DNA of 64,000 bases from Lycium barbarum (Eukaryota > Streptophyta > Magnoliopsida > Solanales > Solanaceae): contig NC_083345.1 in the NCBI RefSeq assembly GCF_019175385.1, forward strand, positions 10,889,205 to 10,953,204. The letters run 5' to 3'. Below the pieces are notes generated by a model that saw nothing but the letters and a program-made list of their open reading frames with translations, had not been told where the DNA came from and made no database searches. Both the position numbers and the translations under genes were made by a program. The number at the start of each line of letters is the position of its first letter. Within the stretch, counting starts at the first letter, position 1. Positions 21,881 through 34,439 of the stretch are shown piece by piece.

Positions 21881-24800
21881 ATCCTTCCCCCGTCGAGGAA
21901 CAAATAGAGGGAACCTCACCAACAGAGCTTGATAATCCTCCCAAGTTGCTTGATCTTCATTCAATTGATCCCAATGCACCAAAACTTGGGAGACATCCTT
22001 ATTCCCTTTTTGGATCAATCTCCTATCCAAAATCTTTAAGGGTTGGGGGCAGAAGGGGCTTGAGAGGTCAACAACAGATGGATGTGAAATGCTATCAGGT
22101 AGCTTATGGCTTGCCTTAAGCTGGGACACATTGAATGTAGGATGAAGCATTAATGAAGCAGGCAGAGCCAACCTAAAAGCCACATTTCCTGTCTTCTTCA
22201 AAACTTGGTAAGGTCCATAGTACTTTGCAGATAATTTGGTGAAGTGATGACCAGACATTGTCACTTGTCTATAGGGTTGGATCTTTAAGTAAACCCAATC
22301 TTCTTCATTGAACTTTCTATCTGACCTGTGTTTGTTGGCTTGAGCCATCATCCTTTGTTGAGCCCTTGTAAGATAAAGCTGAAGCAGTTGTAATTTGAAT
22401 TCTCTTGTAAGAAGCCTTCTGTCCACTTCATCCACACCAGATTCACCAGCAATGTAAGGTAGATGTATGGGTGGGGGCTGTCCATACAAGGCCTCATGAA
22501 GGGTTGTTTTGATTGAAGCGTGAAAGGTAGTGTAGTACCACTATTTTGCAGAAGCTAAGTACAAAAACCAATCCTTTTGAGAATCAGAATAAAAACACCT
22601 TAAGTATGTTTCCAAGCATCTGTTTACCACTTCAGTCTGCTGATCTGATTGAGGGTGATAGACAGTTGAAGTATTCAGTGTGACTCCCATCATAAAATAA
22701 CTCTTGCCACATCTTACTAGTGAAAATTGGATCCCTATCACTGGTTATATCTTCAGGTGCCCCATGAAGTTTGTAAATGTGATCCATGAACATCTTGGCA
22801 ATATCCTTAGCAGTATAAGGATGAGATAGACCAATAAAATGAGCATATTTGGTCAATCTATCCACCACCACCCACATGACAGATTTACCTTTTTAATTTA
22901 GGCAACCCTTCAATGAAATTCATACTTATGTTTCCCCAAGCTAATGATGGTACCTCCAAAGGCTGTAGTAATCCTGGATAAGGGGCATTATCATACTTAT
23001 GCCTTCGACATATGTCACAATTCTTGACATATTGTTAGATCTGTTCTCTCATACCCTTCTGATAAAACAATGCAGCCACTTTCTTATAGGTATTATCCAT
23101 GCCTGAATGGCCTCCAATGGGTGAATCATGCCACATTTGTATGATATTCTGCCTAAGTTGTACATTAGATCAAATAACCAGCCTACCATTATTTCTCAAT
23201 TGCTCATGCATGAAGGGATTCCCTTCATTTAGCATGTTCTATCCTTCAACTTCTAAATGAGTTTTTGTGAGCCAGCATCTTGCTCCTAACTCTTAAAGAT
23301 CATATCCAGCAATTTTGTCCTAATAATAGACAGTGTTAGGGTAACAAATTCCACCGTTGGCATTCTTGACAAAGAATCAATTGCCTTGTTTTTTTTTACC
23401 CTTCTTATACTCAATAATAAGGTCATACTGCATCAGCTTTGCTATCCACTTCAATTGTGCACATGTATGTAATTTCTATTCCAAAAGGAACTTTAATGCC
23501 TTTTGATCAGTTTTGACTACAAATGGTCTTCCCACCAGGTATTGTGACCACTTATTCACAGCCATGACTAGAGCTAAAAGCTCTTTGTCATACACTGAAA
23601 AAGCTTGGTGTTGAATGGACAAACCTTTACTGAGAAATGCTATTGGATGGCCATGTTGCATGAGTACAACTTCAATTCCAAGGTTGCAAGCATTTGTTTC
23701 TACCATAAAGGGAAACTTGAGATCTGGTAGAATTAGGACAGGTGTTGAAGTTAAGGCTCCCTTCAGCTTACAGAAAGCTTGCCTAGCCTTTTCACTCCAA
23801 ATGAAGTTGTCTTTCTTCAACATCTCAGTTAATGCCTTGCTAATGATCCCATAAGTTTTGGATGAACCTTTTGTAATACCCAGCCAATCCCAAAAATTCT
23901 CTCAATTGCTTGATTGAGACAAGTTCTGGCCACCTTTACACAACTTCAATTTTCTTGGGATCTATGGCCGCTCCATCAGCTGATATATAATGCCCAAGAT
24001 ACTCCACTTTTGAGGCAGCAAAAACACATTTGCTTTTCTTAGCCAACAAATGATTATGCCCCAATAGTTCACAGGTAATTCTGAGATGTTTCAAGTGATC
24101 CTCCAAGCATTTACTATAAATCAAGATATCATCAAAGAAAACAAGTATGAATTTTCTGAGATACTCTTGAAATATGTGGTTCATTAAGCTTTGAAAACTA
24201 GAGGGTGCATTGGTTAGCCCAAATGGAATTACCAAATACTCATAGTGTCCAGAATGAGTTTTAAATGCAGTTTTGGGAACATTTGTATCCTTCATCCTTA
24301 TTTGGTGATATCCTGCCCTCAAGTCTATTTTGGAGTATATCTGGGAACCTCCTAACTCATCCAAGAGTTCTTTAATAATTGGAATTGGGAACTTGTCTTT
24401 GAAATTGACTTTATTCAAGGCTCTATAGTCCACCCATAGCCTCCGTGAACCATCTTTTTTTCCAACAAGAACCACAGGAGATGCACAGGGACTGCAGCTA
24501 TGCTGAATGATTCCCTGATCCAGCATTTTCTTGATCATCTGCTCAATCACATCCTTCTGGATTGGAGAGTCTCTATATGGTCTGGCATTAACTGGTTGAC
24601 TTCTTTCCATCAATAGGATATGATGATCAAAAACTCCCCTAGAAGGAGGGAGTTGCTTGGGTTCACCAAATAGTACAGAATACTCACTTAGAAAATTAAG
24701 TACCTCAACTAGTTCCTCTTCTTCAATCTTGGCTGATTCTCCTTCATTAATTAAGGTCCTGTAATTTTCACCTTGATCATAAAGACTTGTGCATTCTCTT

Positions 24801-27177
24801 CAGACTTTTTGTTTAGAGAAATAGCATTCACTTTCTTGAAACTAGGCTTAATCCCTTGTAGCTTCACCAGCTTTCCTTGGAAGTTAAGCTCCATGGAAAG
24901 TTTGCTGAAATTGAACATCATGTCTCCAAGTTTGCACAACTACATAATTCCAAGTACTATGTCACAATTTCCAATAGGAAAAATGTAAAAGTCATCCTGG
25001 AAAGTTGTCCCTTGCATCAACCATTGGAACCTTTTGCACACATATTCAGTTGGAATATCTTCTTCTCCACTAGCCACCTGTACAGCTTGAGCATTAATTT
25101 TAGCAAGTTTGCACCCCAATCTCTTGGCTGCTTCTACATCTTATGAAATTTTGGGTGGATCCACAATCCACAAAGATGTACAGGGGTTTCTTTTTTGTAA
25201 AACCTTTTACTCTTAGTGTCATGTATCCATTGGTCCCATTCAAAGTCTCTAGTGATATAGCACAATTCTCTACAAGCTCAGTGGTTTGTTCCTTTTCATC
25301 TGGTGGCATTACCTCATTATCTTCCAACTCTATTGAGAACAAATACCTCTTTGCCTTACACTTATGTCCTGGGACAAACTTCTCATCACAGAAGTAACAT
25401 AGTCCTGTGCACTTTTTTCATCCATTTCTGCTAGTGTAAGCCTCTTTTTCCTGTTGGTATTGAATGTAGCAGTGGAAGTTCTTTTGTTGTTACCCCCACT
25501 GCTTTTTTGTCCCCTTTGAGAACCACTGCTTGCACTTCCTTTAGATGAAAATGACTGTCCAGTACAACTTACTTTAATGGCTTTGCTTTGAGCAGCAAAG
25601 TTAGACTTATGAAGTCTAGCTAAATGGTAAGCTTGAGGCAAATTATAAGGATTATCTATCCTCACTGCATCACTGATTTTAGGTTTAAGGTTATTTAGAA
25701 AAATGTTGATAGCATATTTCATAGGCAAGTTGATCTTTGTCATCACGCTATCAAAAGCAGACTGGTAATCTTTAACTAATCCGGTATGTTTAACTCTCAT
25801 GATTTCAGTCATAGGATCTGTATACTCAGCTCCAAATCTATGCGCTAAAACATAAACATAGTCTTCCTAAGTTGGCAAAGGCAAATGGGATCTATCTCTC
25901 AAATACCCTTGATGCCCTTCAAAATGTATAGCAACCAGTTTAAGCCTTCGATGGACAGAAATATCTTCTACAGAGAAGAGTTGTTCCACTTTGTATAACC
26001 AAGTTCTTAGATCTTCCCCATTGAACTTAGGAAATTCAATTTTAGTATACTTAGTGAAAGCTGGAATAGGCACAGATGCACTGTTATTGTACTGAGTAGG
26101 CATGTTTGAAGCTGGTTGGTTCATGTGATATTAGTTAGGACTGGGTTGAAATGAAAGTGATTTATAAGGCACTTGGTGATATATAGGATGTGGAATATGA
26201 ATGTGATGGCCATACTGTATTGAAGGGTATTGATTTCCTTAAGGATATGGGATTTGAGAAGGTTGCATACCCATAGAAGAGTTCATGTAAGGAGTTTTCT
26301 GATAGTGTGGATTTGGACTAAAAGAAATTTGGGGATTTTGGTTATAAGGAATCTGAAAGTTTTGAGGCTGTCCAAAAGAAGTTTGAACATGATGAATAGG
26401 CTGTCCAAAAGAAGTTTGAACAGGATGAGTAGATTGTCCAGAAGAAAGTTGAACAGGATGGTTAGGTTGTCTAGAAGAAGGTTGAATCAGATTAATAGGT
26501 TGCTCAATACCAAGGAACTGTGTAGCCTGAGTTGTTCTTTGGCTGAGAGGATTAGAGATCTGGATATTTGGACTGTGAGAAGGAGTAAGATTAAAAGGCG
26601 TTTGGTTATTTAGATTTTGAGAATGAGCATAGTTAAAGGGAGTTAACATGAAAGGGGATGTTAAGCTGCCAAAAGAAAAAGGAACACCATAAGGTGAATA
26701 CAGTTCACCAGTTAATGGAGGAAACTCTTTGAGCCTGTTTGGATGGGCTTATGTCTATAAGTCGCAAACAGCTTATAAGCTAAAAAAAATAAGTTGGGGT
26801 AGTCTAACTTATTTTTTTGGCTTATAAGCTGTTTTCGACTTATAAGCTGCTTTAGATAAGCTAAGTCAAATGGGCTCAATTATTTTTTGAGCTTATTTTA
26901 AGCACAAAATGACGTTAAGCTGGCCAGCCAAACACTCAAAAAAGCTGAAAACATCTTATAAGCAACTTATAAGTCAATCCAAACGGGCTCTTTATCTCTT
27001 TCTAGTCTTACTTCCATTGATAGTTTCTTGCAGCTCATGAAAAGCCTGATCTTGGCTTCGAAAATCCTGCTCATGGTTTGCCTCAAACTGATCTTGCCTG
27101 ATGCTAAAATTTGTCATTTCCATTGACATTCTCTGCATCATAGCAAGCATTTCTTTCATCTTATTCGACATATTCAT
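21878..27177 (-). pseudogene. gag-pol of the gypsy element, multiply interrupted
   Basis: Read right to left: a Met-rich gag N-terminus (27177-26992), a MITE, Pro/Gln-rich gag (26649-26239), the gag core with FPKFNGEDLRTWLYKVEQ (26124-25867) and gag end (25812-25330). Next is an aspartic protease with VDCGSTQNFI, where DSG is usual (25342-25100). RT follows (24613-23936) with SKIDLRAGYHQIRM, PFGLTNAPSSFQ and FFDDILIYS, then RNase H (23823-23476), whose TDAS motif reads TNAC and so lacks the catalytic Asp. Integrase follows with NCDICRRH (about 23010), [22 protein letters not shown] and QTEVVNR (to 22541). A C-terminal segment, VLVHWDQLNEDQATWED, resembles a chromodomain (22489-21878). Stops and frameshifts separate the blocks, so it is inactive. 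Confidence 0.9.
26731..26990. mobile_element. MITE inserted in gag (260 bp)
   Basis: TIRs are 'gagcctgtttggatgggctt' and 'aagtcaatccaaacgggctc', with 'cttataagc' motifs inside. The flanks share only 'ttt' on both sides, so the superfamily is uncertain (Harbinger-like is possible). It splits the gag reading frame between 26649 and 27177. Confidence 0.75.
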
Positions 27178-27205
27178 AGAGCCAAGAAAGATGCTCTGAT
27201 ACCAC

Positions 27206-27513
27206 TGTTGTCAACAGCAATAGTACTATGCAAAAAGGATTAAAAAGTAGTCTTCAGCTAAGGAAAAGAAAGGGATATTTTCATAGATGATTCCAAAAGT
27301 AAATAGTATAGCCCTTATATCATACTCAGCTCACAACAAGCCAAAAATACTGTAACTAACTCTTAGCCAATATCCAATATAAATGTGACAACTGGTAGAC
27401 TAAAGTGCAAATAGTAAATAAACAACTTAGAGAGTAAACCGTATGTCTAGAAATATAAATATGTAGACCTAACTAACTTAACTAACTTCTTCCTTTCTTA
27501 TTATTTTTCATTA
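27206..27513 (-). repeat. 5' LTR of the Ty3/gypsy element (308 bp)
   Basis: Starts 'tgttgtcaacagcaat' and ends '...tttttcatta' on the plus strand; the final CA has changed to TA. The primer binding site lies directly to its left. About 9 percent divergence from the other LTR implies an old insertion. Confidence 0.9.
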
Positions 27514-29395
27514 GTGCTAATTGAAAATACTGATTACAATGGCTAACATAATTAGTGGCTTATTCAATAATTTATTTAAAATTTATTTATTAATTGGTAT
27601 TCATTGCGAAAAAACTTAATTATTTGATATTTACATTTGGAAACAATATAGTAAATCATGTGTATTAAAATTCACATGTTTTAATGAGAGGAAAATCGAG
27701 TGGTCCTTAATTCACCAAACTTCTCCCACGTTCATCCGTGCCCCACACCTTGTCAAAAGAATATAATAATTGTACGTACACCTAGTACACTATAAAGTAG
27801 GGGGTGGGCGTTCGGTTCTTCGGTTCGATTTTTTCAAACTTCAGTTCGGCTATTTCGGTTTCGGTGTTTTGAAGGTGGACACCGAACACCGAACCAAACT
27901 AGTTCGGTTCGGTTTTTTCGGTTTCGGTTTTTTGAAGTTTGGTTTGGTTTCAGTTTTTTCAATTCGATTTTTTTGATATGCATGATGGATCCTCAAGGTG
28001 TGCCGGGTCTTAGCTTAGTCCAGTGGATGAACATGCAAAAAAAACAATTGTATGTTTTGCCCTTTCCTATGAACATTGAATCATAAACAAAAATTCAACG
28101 ACAATAGTGATTGCAAAAATCCACATAATATTCAAGGCCTTTGTGTCCACATTTTGGTACAGAGAGGGAAGAAAAAGAAGATGATGAAACTCAAGAATAA
28201 TCTGAATGGAATGTGCAGGAGCTAATTTGACCTATGTCTATTAGAAAAAATTAAGGGAACTGGAATGACCCTCCAATTTCAGTAGCACCAGCAGGGGGGT
28301 TGATTGCAACCCACAGAAGCGAAATGGTAATGGCGATAATCCAACTAGGAAATTAGGCTCGAGCATGCTCAAAAGGACATAAACCAGTAGCCATTTTTAT
28401 GTTTGGTAGCACCAAACCAGTAGCCAAAACTGGCTGGATTACTACTAGCAGGTAGCACCAACAACATATAACTTGATCAACCATACATTTAATTAATTGA
28501 AAAAGACGCCTTCAAACACACAAAAGGAGATAAAAAGAACATACACTGTATTCTAATTATCTAAAGATTTAGATTACAAAATCAAATGGTGAAGCATCAA
28601 AATGAATTTTTTTTCCACCTCATGAATCTTTCACAACCATTACATTCCATAATAAATAAATCTATTAGAAAGATAAGAGAAAAGAATAAGCAAAACTACA
28701 AGGTACGGACTTTAAAAACCCATCTGCAAGGACAATGAAGACATTTACTATTAAAAAAAAAGTACGCAAAAATCAGATCTTTTTATCACCAAAATAATCT
28801 TTCAAACAAATTCCCATCAAGGGACAGTCAATTCCCAAATAGACACATAAAATGACTAATAGAACTGCAAAATCAAGACATTTCATCATCAAAATGTATC
28901 CCCAAATAAAAAGATTGGAAAGACACATAACAGCACTGGCAACACAACAAGATCCAAAACATTTTACAAAACATCATTAAGAAACTAGAAAAAAAAATGA
29001 AGCTTTTTCACACATAAGGATTTACACACCAACACCTCGAAATTCACAGCAACTTAGCCATTTTTATGTTGCTGCTCAAATGAACACTAGCAGTTTAGCA
29101 GAGAAGGTAGCAACAACATAAAAACTTGTAGCATCCGCAAAAAAGAACCATTAACAGCAGCAAAATTTAAACCAGTAGAACTAACCAGCAGCAACAAACA
29201 ACGTACAAGACAAAAACGAGCAACACAAACAACATAAGGTTAAAATGAGCAGCAGCCAAATGGCCAAACAACATGAATGTCCTAAATTTTAACTCCAAAT
29301 ACAAAACATAAGCTGTCACACTAAGTGTTAAAATCCATCGTTTTCATATAACAATCATAATTAAGTCCGAAATTCACCAAATTCAAAACATAAGC

Positions 29396-29584
29396 TTAAA
29401 GTTGAAGGCGAATCTGCCTCTCTTCAAGACATCTCTCAATATGCTTCATTAAGAAAGATGGGCCGTTTGCTCTATGACAATAAAGTATTGCACCACATGT
29501 CAAGCACCTTGCTTTACACTCTTCTTCATTGTCTTGAACCACCACAAAATGTTCCCAAACTTGTGAGCGAGCTCTAGAAGGCAT
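29396..29584 (-). CDS. Small BED-type zinc-finger frame inside the hAT element
   Basis: The ATG at 29584 opens 62 codons starting MPSRARSQVWEHFVV. The sequence has W10, C27-x2-C30 and H48-x3-C52, the BED zinc-finger pattern used by hAT transposases to bind DNA, and stops soon after the finger. It lies downstream of the transposase C-terminus, on the same strand. It could be a second element gene, a finger-only regulator, or the relic of another hAT. The main transposase has its own, broken, finger near 32545-32380, so this one is not its displaced N-terminus in any simple way. Confidence 0.5.
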   Translation of the reverse strand: MPSRARSQVWEHFVVVQDNEEECKARCLTCGAILYCHRANGPSFLMKHIERCLEERQIRLQL

Positions 29585-29765
29585 GGTTGAACTTGAAAAT
29601 AACAAAAAACAGATAAAACCAAAAGTTAGAATATAACTTTCAAGATAAAAGAACAAAACTACAAAATAAAGTATTAAACTTACCACTAGTAACAAAGAAG
29701 CAAATTGCAATCATACATCAACAATGCAAGGATCTCTTCCACTATTTGCCATCTCTAAAGATAAT

Positions 29766-32560
29766 CTAATCAAATATGTCATACAACATAAAAGAGTATA
29801 TTATTTTTTCACTAAAACACAAAAAAATACAAATCTTACCAAGTTCAAGTTCAAGTTCCTCAAGATGATCCAAACTTTCATCCACACTAATAGATTTAGT
29901 CTCTTTCCTAAGCCAATCTTGAACACAAATAAGAGATTGCACACGTTTAGGAGTCAATGAACTTCTAAACGAATCAAGTATACGACCACCGGTACTAAAT
30001 GCACACTCCGATGCCACACTAGAAATCGGAATAGGCAATACATCACGTGCCAACTCTGAAAGAACAGGAAATCTAGTAGCATTAACTTTCCACCAACCTG
30101 AGATACTAAACTCAACGGAGGTTTTACTTAGGGCTGGGCATAAATACCGAAAACCAAAAAACCGAACCGAAACTTTAACAAACCGAACTAGTTTGGTTCG
30201 GTGTTTGGTGTCCATCGTCAAAAAACCGAAACCGAAATAGCCGAACCGAAGTTTGATAAAACCGAACCGAAAAACCGAACGTGCATCGAAATTTGATACA
30301 TTACCCAAAAAAATTAAAATAGTCCAGGCCCATTAAGTTTAAAGCAAAAAAAAACCCAATTGTAATAAGTCCTCTTTTGCATTTGTATCCCTAATTTTCC
30401 ACTTCAATTGAAAAAAATCAAATATCCTTAACAAAGAAAGGTAACTAGGATGTCTTTTTAGGATTAATGTATGTCCTTTATGTGTTTTCTTAATTATTCT
30501 TACGGTATGTATATAACACATGGTAATCCTATGTCATGATTATAGTTTTCTGTTCTTGTGTATCCTTTTTGTTTGATTTTGATTTCAATTTATCAGTTTT
30601 ATGTTTTATTGCTTTTGAGAATATGAATTAGTGTCAATGGAATCGCTTATAATATTATATTAAAAAAACGAATTGAAAAAACCGAAACCGAACCGAACCG
30701 AACTTTAAAAAACCGAAACTGAAAGAACCAAACCGAACTAGTTTGGTTCGGTGTTTGGTGTCCACCTTCAAAAAACCGAACCCGAAATAGCCAAACCGAA
30801 GTTTGATAAAATCCAACCGAAAAACCGAACGCCCACCCCTAGTTTTACTTTTATCTATTGGCTCTTGTTCTTCACCAATGTATTTATCCAACTCGGATTT
30901 AGCACACCCACTTCCAGAATCTTCCTCTTGTTTCTTCAAGTGAAGCTTAGTTCCAAAGCATTTGATTTCACACTTGAAGAGGACCCAGAACTAGAAGTTA
31001 CATCAGATGTATCATAAGATGAAGTAGATACAGAAGGAGACGATTGATGATGAGATGCTCTTGAATAATTTTTTAGATACTCTCCAAACAAAGATTTCAT
31101 ATAATCGTATACTCCTTCGCTTACTTTCTTTCCAACTTCCTCCCCAAATAGCTCTTCAAGCGCAAAGCTAACATACACAAACTTATTGCGAGGATCTAAT
31201 ACGAAGAAATAAAAATCATTTTGTTCATCTTTTCAGGATCACCCCAATACTTCCAAAACTTTTCTCTCATCCGCTCAGCCATTTTACTCAAATTAAGATC
31301 TTCACTTGTTACACAGACTTTCAAATATACATCAAGCTCACATATATCCTCAAAATGAACATTAGAAGTAACATAATGTGAACCTGAAGCCTTTACCGTG
31401 AGCTCGTAAAATCTTTCAAGAAACTTTATCACATTCCTTATATTCACCCAATCATCACATTCAAGCGTACCTGCAACACTTCCATCTTCACAAACATGAG
31501 TAGCAAGTTAAGTTTTAAATTGTCATAAAAAAAATCAAACCTATCAAAGGCCTTCTCAAAATTTTGTGCCGTATTCAACATCGCGTAGGTGAAATTCCAC
31601 CTAGTAGGCACATCTAGAAGTAATGTTTTAGCAAATCCCACTTTTTGAACTTCACAACATTTCTTAAAGCTTCTTGTTCTTACCGAATATTCTCTAACAT
31701 ACCTTACCATTTGCCTAACACGTTTGACAGGAGCATCAATTTCCTTCAAACCTTCTTGCACAATTAGATTAAGTATGTGAGCCATACACCTCACGTGAAG
31801 ATGCTTACCGTCCGTTATATTAGTTCCCCACATATTTAACTGTTTAGACAATTCTCTAACTGTAACATCATTTGAAGAAGCATTATCAACAGTAACAGTA
31901 AATATCTTGTCCAAGTTCCAATGAAGCAAGCAATTACTAATACTCTCTGCCATGTGCTCACCCTTATGACTAGTGACATGGCAAAAATTCAGTATTCTTT
32001 TATGCAACTTCCAATCTCTATCAATAAAGTGAGCAGTCAAACACATATAATTAATTTTTTGCAATGATGTCCATGTGTCTGTGGTAAAGCAAACTTTTGA
32101 ATGTGCTTCTCTAAAAGACTTCTTCAAATTTTGTCTCAGTTCATTGTAACGTTCATAACAATCCCTTGTTATTGTTCTACGGGAAGGAATTTGAAATAGA
32201 GATTGGGCTTGACTCATAAACTTCTTGAAGCCTTCCTTTTTCTACAAAGCTAAATGGTAGTTCATCAATAATTATCATCTCAACTAAAGCCGTCCTAATT
32301 AATTGTTGATCAAATTCTCAATGCTCCTCTAGCTCATGCTTATCCTTAGATGGAAAATGTATCTTTTTTCTGAGTGGGAGGTTCAATAAGGGATTTATAT
32401 GCAACGCACCTCCCTAAATGTTGTCTCAATCCCGTTGTCCCATTTGCAGTTGCAGCAGTAAGATCTTTTTTATAATACTTACACTTTGCTCTATCAATAC
32501 CCTATACAACAACCTTCTCATAATGATCCCAAACAACATATCTAGATTACATTTCTTTTC
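29766..32560 (-). pseudogene. hAT transposase (RICESLEEPER-like), broken and interrupted
   Basis: Right to left: a BED finger (about 32545-32380) reading VWDHYEKVVV then a stop codon, with KCKYY in place of the CxxC pair. The core (32217-31444) has FTTDTWTSLQKINYMCLTAHFID, the second catalytic block VTVDNASSNDV, RCMAHILNLIVQEG and LDVPTRWNFTY. A frameshift precedes VIKFLERFYELTVKASGSHYVT (31447-31196), and another precedes DPRNKFVYVSFALEELFG (31200-30936). SELDKYIGEE is cut by the nested element. The dimerisation domain (SISGWWKVNATRFPVLSELARD to LICVQDWLR, 30110-29900) is intact. A functional protein is excluded without repair. Sister families have an intact order of the same blocks. Confidence 0.9.
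30129..30841. mobile_element. Nested non-autonomous hAT element (713 bp)
   Basis: It starts 'tagggctgggcataaata' and ends 'gaacgcccaccccta', flanked by a perfect 8-bp 'gttttact' (30121-30128 and 30842-30849). It sits in the transposase coding sequence of the surrounding hAT, between EPIDKSKT and the dimerisation domain. Centre and ends match the element at 5050-5780 in reverse orientation, including 'gtgtcaatggaatcgctt' and 'tttgcatttgtatccctaat'. It therefore belongs to the same family and moved after the host element was already in place. Confidence 0.92.
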
Positions 32561-33592
32561 TTTTCTTTGTTACCTGGGTGTCAACTGAGTAATCATTGCT
32601 ATCAGTATCATCTGTATGAGGTATGCTATCAGTTGAATCAGCAACACTTAATTTAGTTTCATCCGCTATCTACGAAAATTAAAGAGAAAATATAAGGCGA
32701 AAATATAAGGCATTGTAGGCCAGCACGTTAAAAACCAAAAGCTCAATGAAAAATAACACCACAACCACCAGGTATGATAAAACTCTTTTTCTTTTTTCCA
32801 TATACATAGAGATCAAATAACTACCCATTTAATTACAGCAAATTCACAACCACCAGATAATTATCATGTTACAACAATCAAAACAGTAGCAAGAAACTCA
32901 CATCAACAAGATAATAACACAAAACAGTGAAACACCATAAATTCACCATAGACGACATAACAAGCAAAACAAAAGATACCAAAAAGCACCATAAATTCAC
33001 AACTAAAAGAGCAAAATAATAACGACTCAATTGACAACAAGCAGAGACTTAAATATAACTTGCTAATACATCAAAACCAAAACACAACAGCACAACAAGA
33101 AAGAGCAGATGAAGTCGACCTCGAACTAGATGAAGTCGATTAGGAGAAGTGTGAGAGAGAGAGAAGTCGCTGCCAGAAATGAGGACTGATGATTAGGAGA
33201 AGTGAGAGAGAGAGAAATACTTACTCTGTTACCGTAAGTGAGAGGATTAGAAGACGAAGTCGTCGCCGGAACTCGGAAGAAATCGCCGCTGTGAAGTGTG
33301 AAGTTTGAACTCTCTGAAGTCTGAAAATTAGGGATACGTTCATACAAAAGACTGAAAGAGGGCTTGGGGTTTTTTTTTTGTTTTTTGGGTGGGGCTTAAA
33401 TTTAATGGGCATAGGCCTGGACTATTTAATATATTTTGGCTAATATATAAAATTTCGATTTAAACCGAACACTAAACCCCGAACACCGAACCGAACACTG
33501 AAATTTCTGAAAATTGAAACCGAAAACCCGAATTAATTCGGTTTGATCCGATTTTTTGGTTTTCGATATTTATGTCCAGCCCTACTGTAAAG

Positions 33593-34437
33593 TGTACACG
33601 GGAGTTTACGGTTTTAACCTAAAATAACTAACAAAATATAGTACTATAGATGAATAATCAAGTGCAAAATCATCAAAAGCAAATACGTCAAAAGAAAAAG
33701 TCTGAATATGTGGACAACTTGTTAAACTTCAAAGTAAATTTCATCTATATATTTGAACTATCATTTATTCCAATTGAGCACCTGAATATATAATAATATG
33801 TTCTTATTAAATATTTTTGAATCAAAATTTTGAAAAAGGTTATGCGCGTGTTTTCAAATGCCCATTACGTAGATAAATTTACCACTTAAAATATGTCACA
33901 TCTTTTAATTATACATATTAAACTCAATAAACTATAAAACCTCAGGCTTGTTCTAATAAATATTGATGTGTATAATTAAGGGAGTAGTCATATTTTATGT
34001 GATTAACTTAGTTACGTAATGGAAGCTTGAGAACACGCGCGTAAACTTTTCCACCATATGAGCCGAAAGTGTCTAATAGGAACACGTTATTATGTGTTCA
34101 CGTTTTCAATAGGAACATGTCATAGTTTGAATGTCTAAATAAAATTTCAGCACATATTTTTAGCCAAGAAAAATAAAAAGCATTTTTTTTTAAATTTCGA
34201 GATTCAAACGATTTTTTACCACCTTTTCATATGTTTTAAAATATCTTGAATTGTTAATTATTGTGACATGTAATATTTACCTAGTTTCCAAACATGTAAA
34301 TCTCATTTCAATTTTTTTTAAAAAAATTATATCTACACACTCAAAACATAAAGGTTTGACTCTCGAGATCTGAACGGTGCGGTATAAATTGGGACAGATA
34401 GAGCGATAATGTTACTATAATATGATATGTTATATTA
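33593..34437. other. Distal end of unit B and flank
   Basis: From 33593 to about 34150 the sequence aligns with unit A (16330-16811 and 18110-18170). Beyond that it is unique AT-rich sequence. No gene is visible. Confidence 0.6.
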
Positions 34438-34439
34438 TA

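Larger units (their letters stand above)
21573..27513 (-). mobile_element. Ty3/gypsy LTR retrotransposon, defective (5941 bp)
   Basis: It has two 308-bp LTRs, a 5-bp duplication 'gtgct' (21568-21572, 27514-27518), a primer binding site and a polypurine tract. The primer site is TGGTATCAGAGC on the minus strand (27192-27203), complementary to the 3' end of initiator tRNA-Met. Unit A holds the empty site at about 12141-12155. The order gag, protease, RT, RNase H, integrase and a chromodomain-like C-terminus is that of a gypsy chromovirus. The short LTRs and compact size suggest the Reina group, by inference. A MITE is inserted in gag. Confidence 0.92.
27798..33584 (-). mobile_element. hAT transposon with decayed transposase (5787 bp)
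   Basis: The ends are 'tagggggtgggcgttcgg' and 'gatatttatgtccagcccta'; both read TAGGG-TGG-C inward and run into TTCGG/CCGAA arrays. It is flanked by 'ctataaag' (27790-27797) and 'ctgtaaag' (33585-33592), one mismatch. Unit A has the empty site at 16321-16336 ('acaccataaaagtgtaca'). It holds a transposase pseudogene on the minus strand, a second small BED-finger frame, and a nested 713-bp relative. About 1.4 kb at the left (27985-29390) is A-rich non-coding sequence with 'agtagc/agcagca' motifs. Confidence 0.92.
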
